A stretch of DNA of 24,881 nucleotides, from NCBI GenBank assembly GCA_023431185.1, contig JAEYXS010000041.1, forward strand, positions 1-24,881, in the 5' to 3' direction. Below are positions 15,174 to 22,685 of the stretch, piece after piece. The position numbers were made by a program, and so were the translations under genes. Source of the stretch: Verrucomicrobiota bacterium. GTDB taxonomy: Bacteria; Verrucomicrobiota; Verrucomicrobiia; Limisphaerales; JAEYXS01. The notes below the pieces were generated by a model, which saw nothing but the letters and a program-made list of their open reading frames with translations, had not been told where the DNA came from and ran no database searches. Within the stretch, counting starts at the first letter, position 1. Every line of letters starts with the position of its first letter.

Positions 15174-15518
15174 TTACCACCGCTTCGGGCGTTTGCCACC
15201 TTTGCTTTTGGATGGGCTGCTCAAGGGCTTGAAGGCGCTGGGCTTGGTCTTGATCCAGTCCACGGATTTCTTCACCTCGGCATGAGCCAGCAACGATGCC
15301 AAGGTGTTATACTGCCGCTCCAAAGTCTTCTCCGTGAAGAGAGCGTGCACGTGGTTATGGCAGGGACGGCAGATCCACGCGACCCGGTGTTTCACTTCCA
15401 CCCGGTCGAACTCGCGTTTGTTCCGTTTGTTCGCATGGCGGGCTTGCGGGATGAGATGATGCTTGGTCAGGAGGCAGCCCTCCCGCTGGCACATTTCGCA
15501 AACACCGGTCGCTCTCAT
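15174..15518 (-). CDS. Small HNH-endonuclease-like protein
   Basis: A 114-residue protein with an HNH/treble-clef layout: a zinc-binding pair CEMC (7-10), the His-His core LTKHHLIPQ (17-25) and a second zinc pair in ICRPCHNHVHALF (49-61). The second half contains NTLASLLAH and a lysine/proline-rich basic tail. The HHLIP...CRPCHNHVH pattern is typical of a widespread family of small bacterial HNH proteins whose role is mostly unknown; nuclease activity is inferred. The frame extends to a TTG at 15557, but the ATG at 15518 directly precedes the conserved domain and was chosen. It is divergent from the dioxygenase gene, with about 120 bases between them. Nothing else of a restriction system is visible. 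Confidence 0.75.
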   Translation of the reverse strand: MRATGVCEMCQREGCLLTKHHLIPQARHANKRNKREFDRVEVKHRVAWICRPCHNHVHALFTEKTLERQYNTLASLLAHAEVKKSVDWIKTKPSAFKPLSSPSKSKGGKRPKRW

Positions 15519-15579
15519 GACGGACGCCAAAATGGACCACCTTTCACAACTGGGCAAATCAGGAAAATTTTACCCTTCC

Positions 15580-15608
15580 TTTACAAATATCCGCCAACTT
15601 TTCTACGT
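15580..15608 (+). promoter_or_regulatory. Candidate promoter of the intradiol dioxygenase gene
   Basis: TTTACA (15580-15585), 17-base spacer, CTACGT (15603-15608), in the short divergent region before the dioxygenase. The -10 match is only partial. Confidence 0.3.
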
Positions 15609-15638
15609 GCGAGGCGTTTCACCATCAGGTATATGTCA

Positions 15639-16325
15639 ATGCAACCAACCAAACCGCTTATGAACACGTTCATCCAGACTGTGAACAGCCGTCGCCGTTT
15701 CCTGACCCAGCTCGGTCTTGCCTCCGCGCTTTTCACGGTGCCCGGCGCCTTTGCCGAGGAGCTCACCCGCACACCGGCGCAGACGGAAGGTCCATTCTAT
15801 CCCGACAAACTGCCGCTGGATACGGACAACGATCTGATTGTCGTCAATGACGCCACGACGCCGAGCGTGGGCGAGATCACCTGGCTGAGCGGGCGGTTGC
15901 TGGACTCCAAAGGCGAGCCGATCCGCAATGCCACCATCGAGATCTGGCAGGCGGATAATAACGGCGCCTACCTCCACAGCCGCACGAGTAACAAGGACAA
16001 GCAGGACAAGAATTTCCAGGGCTTCGGCCGTTTCCTCACCGGTTCCACCGGCGAGTATCTGTTCCGCACCATCAAGCCGGTGCCGTATCCGGGTCGCACG
16101 CCACACATCCATGTGGCGGTGAAGATCAAAGGACAGAAAAAACTCGTCACCCAATGCTACATCGAAGGCCACGCGATGAATGAAAAGGATGGTGTCTTGC
16201 GCGGTATCAAGGATGCGAAGCAACGAGCCTCGGTCATCGTGCCGTTCACGCCAGTGAAAAACTCCAAGATCGGCGAGCTGGCCGCGAAGTTCGACATCGT
16301 TATGGGTTTCACACCGGAAGCATAA
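15639..16325 (+). CDS. Tat-exported intradiol ring-cleavage dioxygenase
   Basis: A 228-residue protein of the intradiol (protocatechuate 3,4- / catechol 1,2-type) dioxygenase family, which opens catechol rings between the two hydroxyls using Fe(III). From the ATG at 15639, the four expected iron ligands are Tyr111 (NNGAYLH), Tyr150 (PVPYPGR), His156 and His158 (TPHIHV). Arg153 lies three residues before the first His, as in protocatechuate dioxygenase. The N-terminus has a twin-arginine signal (SRRRFLTQLG) and a cleavage-like AFAEE, so it should be exported already folded. TEGPFYP is the conserved family entry. Start choice: AGG at 15627-15629 fits ATG 15639; ATGs at 15633 and 15660 are alternatives, and the frame further upstream runs through the antisense of the HNH gene. 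The substrate is not known. No other catechol-pathway genes are nearby. Confidence 0.9.
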   Translation: MQPTKPLMNTFIQTVNSRRRFLTQLGLASALFTVPGAFAEELTRTPAQTEGPFYPDKLPLDTDNDLIVVNDATTPSVGEITWLSGRLLDSKGEPIRNATIEIWQADNNGAYLHSRTSNKDKQDKNFQGFGRFLTGSTGEYLFRTIKPVPYPGRTPHIHVAVKIKGQKKLVTQCYIEGHAMNEKDGVLRGIKDAKQRASVIVPFTPVKNSKIGELAAKFDIVMGFTPEA

Positions 16326-16352
16326 GCATCGGAAGGGGAACTGATCACATTT

Positions 16353-16386
16353 AACGGCTTCCCGGCAAATGTCGGGAGGCCGTTTT
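16353..16386 (+). terminator. Rho-independent terminator after the dioxygenase gene
   Basis: A 14-bp stem (16353-16366 with 16371-16384, two G-T pairs) and an AAAT loop, followed by TTTT on the plus strand. It overlaps the stop codon of the convergent DUF1592 gene by two bases, so it is tightly packed between the two genes. Confidence 0.8.
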
Positions 16387-18886
16387 ACTTTGCCCGGAAC
16401 GTCTCGCTGAGCACCACGTTTTCCACCAGCGTTCGCAGTCCATTCCCAGCTTTTTGTGTGGCTCCAATCACGGCATCCACCTGCGGCCGGTCCAGCGGTT
16501 CGATACGCCGTCCACAACTGTAGGCGAGCAGCCTTTCCGCCAGCACCCTTGCGAACTGATCCTGCCGTTCAACCAGAATCGTTTTTAAACCGGCCACGTC
16601 TTGGAAGGATTTTCCATTCGGCAATTCACCGGCGGCATCGATCACCGGTCCTTGTCGACGGCCCAAGGGATAATGTGTGCGCCACGCGCCGATGGGGTCG
16701 AAGTTCTCCAGCGCAAAGCCCAGCGGATCAATCTTCTGATGGCACTCGAAGCAACCCGGATTGTCACGATGCTTGCTCAAGATGTCGCGCATGGACTTGG
16801 CACCGCGAATATCTGGATCAATCGGCGGCACATTATCCGGTGGTGGTGGCGGTGGAGTTCCAAGGATATTTTCCAGCAACCAGATGCCTCGCACGACTGG
16901 CGAAGTCTCGATGCCATTCGCACTCACGGTCAGTACGCTGCCCTGGCCGAGCAAGCCGCCGCGCCGCTTGTCCGAAAGGCTGACTTTCTGAAACTCATGC
17001 GCCTTTTCCGGAGGAGCGATGCGCCCCAAGCCATACAGGTTCGCCAGCGACTGGTTCACAAACGTGTAATCCGCATCCAGAAAGCGGCCGAAGTTTTCAT
17101 TCTGCGTGAGCAGATGGCGCATGAACAACTGCGTCTCCCGCTTCATCGCACTCTTGAGGCCGTCATAGTAAAAACGGTCGAACGCCTCGCGGTCTGGCGG
17201 CATGTCGCCCAAGCTGCGCAGGTTCAACCAGCTGTCGAGGAAGCTGGCGATGAACTCATCTGCATTTGGGCTGGCCAGCAAGCGCCGCGTTTGCGCCAGC
17301 AGCACCTCATCCTTTAAGAGATCGCCACTGTCCGCCAGTTTGCGCAGCTCCGCATCCGGCATCGTGGACCAGAGGAAATAAGAGAGCCGCGAAGCCAGTG
17401 CATGGGCGTTCAGTTTTACCGCTTTTGCGCCCGGCTCAGTAAGGTAGAGGAACGCGGGCGAGCATAACGCCGCTTTCAAGCCATCTTTCATCGCGTTAAA
17501 TGGCGTCTGTCCGGCCTGACGGCGCGTTTCCACTACGCTCATGAGGCGGTCCACTTCTTCCTTCGCGGCCGGGCGCCGGTAAGCCTTGTCTGCGAAGCGC
17601 TGCAAGATTTCCCGGGTGCGTTCTGGAGCAAATGGTTTATCACCGAGCACCGCTACTTGAGGTTTCGGCGGCCACTGTGTGACGAGCGGCCCGCGGATCT
17701 CGATCTCGTGGATGCGGATGTGCGGCATCTGCCCGTAGGTCAGTACCACGCGTCGGGCCTCGAAGATGCCGAGATCCTTTTGCTCTTTCTCCGGCCATTG
17801 ATCTTTGTAGCGCCGGGCCACGGCCTGAAACGCCCGCCGGCTGTTCGCCATGCCGTTAGGGAAGATGAAGCGCGGCGTCTGCCCGGCATTGAGCGGCACG
17901 GTCATCGTGTGCCACTCGGCTTCGCCATCCTTCAGCGTCACCTCGGCGAGCTGCGGCTCAATGGGCTGCGGATGATGCAGCGGCCCGGCCTGCACATCTC
18001 CCGGCACGATGCCTAGGCGGAAAGGCTGCGCAGTATCGCGTTTGAAGATCGTCTCATCATACGGATGCTGCCGGTGCATCGCCTGCGCCTTCACCCGGAT
18101 CTCGTAAATGCCGTCCACCGGCACACCTTTTTGGAAATTGGAAATGAACCCATAACCGCCCTCATGGTTCTCCGTATCCGTCACTTCATAGATGCAGAGA
18201 TATTTGTTGTTGTACACGCGCCCATGCGGATACGTGTGCTCCTGTTGCGGCCGGAAATTGCCGTTGAACTTCCACGTCTGCTCCGGCGGCTTCTCCGTGA
18301 CACTGAACGCTTTTTCCACCACCTGATCTGCGGCCTCAAGATACTGTGCCAGCAGATAACCGGACGTCTGCAGCACATCGCCGAGATTATCCATGTGCTC
18401 GGCCATCTGATCGCGCGGGAACTTCGTGGTCGGGTCGAACAAACGCATGTCGAGGGCGAAGAGGTCGCCCACGGTGTTGATGTATTCGCGCTTGTTCAGA
18501 CGACGCAGCACCGTCTGCCCACCCGTGCTGCGCAAGGCTGCGCGCGCTTCTGTGATCGTCGTGGTCAGCGTGGCCACCACCGCCTTGCGCTCACTTTCAG
18601 AAGGCTGCTTGGATTTCTTTGGCGGCATGTCGCCGAGATTGAGCTGATCCACAATGTCCTGCAGCAGGATGACATCATCCGCGTTCTTGGCTGGCAGATT
18701 GAGCTGGTCGAACCGGCGATCTCCTTTCTGCTTCTCCGCCCCGTGACAGTCGTTGCAGTAAGTTTTCAGGAAACTCGCGGCAGACGCGTTCACTTCAGCG
18801 GCTTGCGCGCTGCTGATGGCCGTCATGGTCAAAAAGATCGCCATCAAAAAGCCCAAGCAACAAGCAGATCGCCAAGTCTTCGTCAT
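16385..18886 (-). CDS. DUF1592-family cytochrome-like protein (copy B)
   Basis: An 833-residue secreted protein of the planctomycete-cytochrome type. A Sec signal (LGFLMAIFLTMTAISSAQAA, 11-30) is followed by a haem-binding CNDCH (44-48, PSCyt1-like). Further along are a DUF1587-like segment (LRRLNKREYINTVGDLF), a carbohydrate-binding-like region (about 190-390), DUF1595 (FADKAYRRPA), DUF1592 (SPAFLYLTEP...LASRLSYFLWSTMPD), and DUF1588 (RRGGLLGQGSVLTVSA...DIRGAKSMRDILSKHR) with a second haem motif CFECH (about 712-716) in the KIDPLGFALENFDPIG signature. The C-terminal DUF1585 ends at about 833. It is the last gene of the four-gene cluster. The frame extends to 18913, but the extra residues (PMRNDEYPMTK) look like intergenic filler, so ATG 18886 was chosen. 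Electron transfer is inferred from the CxxCH motifs; the substrate is unknown. Confidence 0.88.
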   Translation of the reverse strand: MTKTWRSACCLGFLMAIFLTMTAISSAQAAEVNASAASFLKTYCNDCHGAEKQKGDRRFDQLNLPAKNADDVILLQDIVDQLNLGDMPPKKSKQPSESERKAVVATLTTTITEARAALRSTGGQTVLRRLNKREYINTVGDLFALDMRLFDPTTKFPRDQMAEHMDNLGDVLQTSGYLLAQYLEAADQVVEKAFSVTEKPPEQTWKFNGNFRPQQEHTYPHGRVYNNKYLCIYEVTDTENHEGGYGFISNFQKGVPVDGIYEIRVKAQAMHRQHPYDETIFKRDTAQPFRLGIVPGDVQAGPLHHPQPIEPQLAEVTLKDGEAEWHTMTVPLNAGQTPRFIFPNGMANSRRAFQAVARRYKDQWPEKEQKDLGIFEARRVVLTYGQMPHIRIHEIEIRGPLVTQWPPKPQVAVLGDKPFAPERTREILQRFADKAYRRPAAKEEVDRLMSVVETRRQAGQTPFNAMKDGLKAALCSPAFLYLTEPGAKAVKLNAHALASRLSYFLWSTMPDAELRKLADSGDLLKDEVLLAQTRRLLASPNADEFIASFLDSWLNLRSLGDMPPDREAFDRFYYDGLKSAMKRETQLFMRHLLTQNENFGRFLDADYTFVNQSLANLYGLGRIAPPEKAHEFQKVSLSDKRRGGLLGQGSVLTVSANGIETSPVVRGIWLLENILGTPPPPPPDNVPPIDPDIRGAKSMRDILSKHRDNPGCFECHQKIDPLGFALENFDPIGAWRTHYPLGRRQGPVIDAAGELPNGKSFQDVAGLKTILVERQDQFARVLAERLLAYSCGRRIEPLDRPQVDAVIGATQKAGNGLRTLVENVVLSETFRAK

Positions 18887-18923
18887 TGGGTACTCGTCAT
18901 TTCGCATGGGCATTCGTCAGGCC

Positions 18924-20186
18924 TTAAGCTAGCCCGCTCATTTCGCCCGTGCTGGTCGCGAAGCGTTCATCCTGCAGCCCCAGCTTGTGCATCGCGCTGA
19001 GGTAGAGGTTGGGCAGCGGGTAGTTGTTCTTCTGATCGAACGCCAGATGCTGGCCGTGTTTGAAGCCGCCCCCGGCGAAAAGCACGGGCATGTTCTTGTT
19101 GTCGTGCGAGGAGGCGTTGCCCAGGTTGGACGTCAGCAGGACCATCGTCTCGTCCAGCAGTTGATCTGCCTTGAGCTTGCGCAGGAAATCGCCCCACGCA
19201 TTGATCGACCCTTGCTCCACAATGGCCAACTGGCGGAGCTTTTCGGCATCCAGCCCATGATGGCTCAAGGTGTGATAGCTCGTGTCCACGCCCTCCAGGC
19301 CGGTCACGGAATTGCCGGTGACATGCAAGGTGATGAACCGCGTGGAATCCGTGACGAGCGCCATGTGAACGATGTCGAGGAAGATGCGCTGCACTTCCAC
19401 CTCGTTGTCCCGGGGAATGCTGGTGGGAGACTTCAACGACACTTTCGGCTTGGGCTTGCGAACCCACTCCTCGTTTGCAACCAGCCGGTTTTCGAGATCT
19501 CGCACACTCGTGAACCACGCGTCCAGTTTGTCCCGGTCGCCCGGTCCGACTTCGCGCTGGAGCAACTTCGCCTCGGCACCGACGACGTCCATCACGCTGC
19601 GCCCGCGCCGGATCAACTCCGCCTGGCGGTCCTGCTCCACCTTCGAGTCATTGACGAAGAGCCGTGTGAACAGCCGCATCGCGTCGTTCAGCGCCGGGAT
19701 CATCGAGCCGTTCTCCGTGTAGGAAGGGCTGTTCTGGCTGTTGGTGTTCAGCACGAGCGAAGGAAACCGTGTCTCGTGGCCGAGGTGTTTGGCCATGAGC
19801 TGGTCGAGCGAAATGGTGTTTCGCGAAGTGGTGCCGCGCTGATTTGGGCAGGCGGAGTAGATGCTGCCTTCCGCCGTGTGTCCGCCGGTGACGCCGGGAT
19901 GCGAGGAACCCGAAACCACGGTGAATTCATTGCGGATGTCCTGCAAGGACTTGAGATACATCGAAGGCTGGTAGTCGCGCCCGCTGGTGGCGGGCACCAG
20001 GTTGGGGCCATGCAAGCCGAGCGCGAGGCTCACCCCGACAAACCGTTTCGCCTTCCGCGATTCGCTCACGGCGGCGAAGGCTGGTGTCATGGCATCGAGC
20101 AAGGGCAGGGCCAGCGCGACACCCGCACCACGTAGCACGGCACGTCTCGAAATGCGGCGGCCAAAATTGAAGTTCACGTTTTTCAT
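18924..20186 (-). CDS. DUF1552-family protein, Tat-exported (copy B)
   Basis: A 420-residue DUF1552 protein. The N-terminus carries a twin-arginine signal (GRRISRRAVLRGAGVALALP) and an ALA-rich hydrophobic stretch, so it should be exported to the periplasm in a folded state. Conserved family landmarks include GGHTAEGSIYS, DSTRFITLHVTG, YHTLSHHGLDAE and the C-terminal SHDNKNMPVLFAGGGFKHG. The family is of unknown biochemical function; it is typically encoded next to DUF1592 proteins, as here. The DUF1592 copy-B gene follows 37 bases downstream, and the copy-A DUF1592 gene ends 30 bases upstream, so all are probably one transcript. The ATG at 20186 lacks a clear ribosome-binding site. Confidence 0.92.
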   Translation of the reverse strand: MKNVNFNFGRRISRRAVLRGAGVALALPLLDAMTPAFAAVSESRKAKRFVGVSLALGLHGPNLVPATSGRDYQPSMYLKSLQDIRNEFTVVSGSSHPGVTGGHTAEGSIYSACPNQRGTTSRNTISLDQLMAKHLGHETRFPSLVLNTNSQNSPSYTENGSMIPALNDAMRLFTRLFVNDSKVEQDRQAELIRRGRSVMDVVGAEAKLLQREVGPGDRDKLDAWFTSVRDLENRLVANEEWVRKPKPKVSLKSPTSIPRDNEVEVQRIFLDIVHMALVTDSTRFITLHVTGNSVTGLEGVDTSYHTLSHHGLDAEKLRQLAIVEQGSINAWGDFLRKLKADQLLDETMVLLTSNLGNASSHDNKNMPVLFAGGGFKHGQHLAFDQKNNYPLPNLYLSAMHKLGLQDERFATSTGEMSGLA

Positions 20187-20216
20187 ATCAATTAAGTGGT
20201 CGGATGGTGGGTTCGT

Positions 20217-22625
20217 TCATTTGTTGAGAAAGATTGGGCTTTGGACGGCGGCCGCGATGATAGACTTCACCCCATGTCCGTTCCGGGCGGCCTGGGTGGC
20301 GATTTCCTCGACGGCGGCTTCATCGCTGAACCGCAGGGCAGCGCCCGTGGCATAAGTCAGAAAGTGACCGGCAAAACCCTGCGCCAGTCCGGCGCTGCGC
20401 TGTTTGTAGATCTGCTTCCAGGCTCGCAGATCGGCGAACTCCTCCCCGGTCACCGTGACACCGGAAGGATTCACCGGCACGCCCTTGCCGTCAGTTCCGT
20501 AACGCGTGCGCCACCCGCCGACGGGATCGAAGCTCTCCAACGCGAAGCCCGGCGGATCGATGATTTTGTGACACGCCGCACAGGATGCATCCGAACGATG
20601 CTTGTCGAGCTGATCACGGATGGACGTTGCCCCCCGGATATCCGGCTCGATGGCCGGCACCGCAGCCGGCGGCGGCGGGATGTGCGTGCCGAGAATCCGC
20701 TCATTCACAAACACTCCCCGTATGATCGGTGAGGTGCTCGTGCCATCGGCGGTGACCTTGAGGATCGCGCCCTGCGTCAACAGGCCGCCACGCACGTTGT
20801 CTTTGGCCGCCGCGAGTGAGATTTTTTGAAGTCCTTCACCGGGAGTCACCGCGGCATCCAGACGGTAGTGACGGGCCAGGCGTCCGTTCAGGAAGACGAA
20901 ATCTGAATCCACAAAGTTGGCAACGCCGAGGTCTTTCCGGATCAACTCGGCCAGGAAAGTCCGCGTCTCCTGCACCATGGATTCCTGTACCACCGGATCA
21001 AACGTCCGGAACTGGCGCGTGTCCGGCGAGGTGAAATCGATCTGGTTCAACTTGAGCCACTGGTCGGTGAAGCTGCGGATGAAACGTCCCGCTTTCGCAT
21101 CCGCCAGCAACCGGTCCACCTGCTGCGCCAGCACCTTCGGTTCGCGCAATTTTCCGGTGGCGGCAAGTTTCATGAGCTGCTCATCGGGCCGGCTGACCCA
21201 GAAGGCGTAACTGAGGCGGGACGCGACCGCGTAGTCGTCCAGCGGCCCGGGGGCTTCGACGAGCGACAGGAAACGCGGCGAACAAAGCACCGCCCGGTAA
21301 CACGCGCGCAGGGCTTCCGGCAGGGAATCGCCATTCGTCAGGGACTGTCGGCCGAGATCACGGTAAGCCTTTAGTTGCGCCTCCGTCACGGGCCGGCGAA
21401 AAGCCCGCTCCGCAAACTGCCCGACCAACCGGTCCAGTGTCGCCTCGGGATTGGTTTTCACGGACTCCAACTCCACATGGCTGAACAATGCGCGTCGCAC
21501 AAACTGACGGTTGGCCTGCGGATAGATGCGTTCGATCACGATTCCCCGATGCGCGATGCCGGAGTAGCCGTCCTTTTCCAGATCGCGGTTCTTGAATGAC
21601 ACATTGCCGCCCGTGGCTCCGCTGGCCGGACGGCGCAGTTCGCCGTCGTTCGGCTTCAACTCGAGCATGTGTCCGCGCTGGATCCACCCTTCATAAACCA
21701 GATCGCGCGGCTGACTCGTGGCCTCAACCAGGCCGATCAGGTAAAGGATCGGGGCGGCGGAGGAGCAGGCACCCGAGCGCAACGTGCCCCACACGGAACC
21801 ATTCTTGCCGGGATTGATCGCATGAACATCCCGCAGCGTGACCCGATACCAGCCGTCGGCAGGAACTTGCGTGGCGGGCATCCGGCCGAAGAACTGGAGC
21901 GTCATCGGCCAACTGATGCTTTTTCCGTCACGCAGGTCCGGGCCGCGATAATTGCCACCGGTGGGACGCGCCAGTAATTCCGGCGAATATTCCCGCCGGA
22001 AGGTCGCCTCGCCCTGCAACGCCCGGCTGAACGCCTCGGTCAGTGCGCGATCCGCTGTGTCCAGGTACCGCGCCAGTTGATGATGAGAAAGTTGCTGGCC
22101 GGCCGCGACGGTTTCAAAGCCGTGGGACGCCGGATCTTCCGGCAGGTGATCTTTCAAAGGGATGTCGATGCCCAACAGGTCGTGAACGGTGTGCTCATAC
22201 TCCACGCGGGTCAACCGACGGCTGCGCACCCGGCCATTCTTCGCGATATCCTCCCGGTCAACCACCAGCAACGGTTCGGCTAACGACGCCAGAAACCGGT
22301 CGGCTTCCGTTTTTTCCGGGCGGGGTTTCTTTTCCGGCGGCATCTGGCCTGCCTTCACCTGTTCGAACACGCGCTGCCAGACTTTGAAATTGGCGGGGTC
22401 GGCCGGGTTGAATTTCAAGTCGGCCAGGTTCAGGTCCGCCTTGGTGACCTCCCGGTCATGACAATCGGTGCAATGGGTGCTGAGAAACTGATGCACCGGG
22501 GTGGGAACTCCAGCCGCCCGAGCACTGAAGCAAGTCAGCAAACACGCTGCCAGGATGACCGCCAGCGGAGGCATCCCGTTGGAGAACTTCTTCGGAAAAC
22601 TGGTCGTGACACTAGGGCAATTCAT
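20217..22625 (-). CDS. DUF1592-family cytochrome-like protein (copy A)
   Basis: An 802-residue homologue of the copy-B protein with the same architecture. A signal peptide (LAVILAACLLTCFSARAAG, about 21-39) is followed by haem motif CTDCH (52-56), a DUF1587-like segment (RRLTRVEYEHTVHDLLGIDI), a variable middle region (about 200-370), DUF1595 (FAERAFRRPV), DUF1592 (SPRFLSLVEA...ASRLSYAFWVSRPDEQL), and DUF1588 (RGGLLTQGAILKVTADGTST, DIRGATSIRDQLDKHR) with CAACH (about 682-686) and KIIDPPGFALESFDPVG. The DUF1585 end is shared. The frame extends to a GTG at 22682 just after the upstream stop; the ATG at 22625 leaves a better signal peptide and was chosen. It differs from copy B mainly in the middle region, which may reflect different substrates. 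Confidence 0.88.
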   Translation of the reverse strand: MNCPSVTTSFPKKFSNGMPPLAVILAACLLTCFSARAAGVPTPVHQFLSTHCTDCHDREVTKADLNLADLKFNPADPANFKVWQRVFEQVKAGQMPPEKKPRPEKTEADRFLASLAEPLLVVDREDIAKNGRVRSRRLTRVEYEHTVHDLLGIDIPLKDHLPEDPASHGFETVAAGQQLSHHQLARYLDTADRALTEAFSRALQGEATFRREYSPELLARPTGGNYRGPDLRDGKSISWPMTLQFFGRMPATQVPADGWYRVTLRDVHAINPGKNGSVWGTLRSGACSSAAPILYLIGLVEATSQPRDLVYEGWIQRGHMLELKPNDGELRRPASGATGGNVSFKNRDLEKDGYSGIAHRGIVIERIYPQANRQFVRRALFSHVELESVKTNPEATLDRLVGQFAERAFRRPVTEAQLKAYRDLGRQSLTNGDSLPEALRACYRAVLCSPRFLSLVEAPGPLDDYAVASRLSYAFWVSRPDEQLMKLAATGKLREPKVLAQQVDRLLADAKAGRFIRSFTDQWLKLNQIDFTSPDTRQFRTFDPVVQESMVQETRTFLAELIRKDLGVANFVDSDFVFLNGRLARHYRLDAAVTPGEGLQKISLAAAKDNVRGGLLTQGAILKVTADGTSTSPIIRGVFVNERILGTHIPPPPAAVPAIEPDIRGATSIRDQLDKHRSDASCAACHKIIDPPGFALESFDPVGGWRTRYGTDGKGVPVNPSGVTVTGEEFADLRAWKQIYKQRSAGLAQGFAGHFLTYATGAALRFSDEAAVEEIATQAARNGHGVKSIIAAAVQSPIFLNK

Positions 22626-22685
22626 GAACACAGGCTTCGTCTTGGAAAAATCGGCATTTATTTGCAACAACACGTACGGCACACC

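Noticed and set aside
15159..15638. N-terminal extension of the dioxygenase frame
   Set aside because: This part is antisense to the HNH gene and would bury the twin-arginine signal in the middle of the protein.
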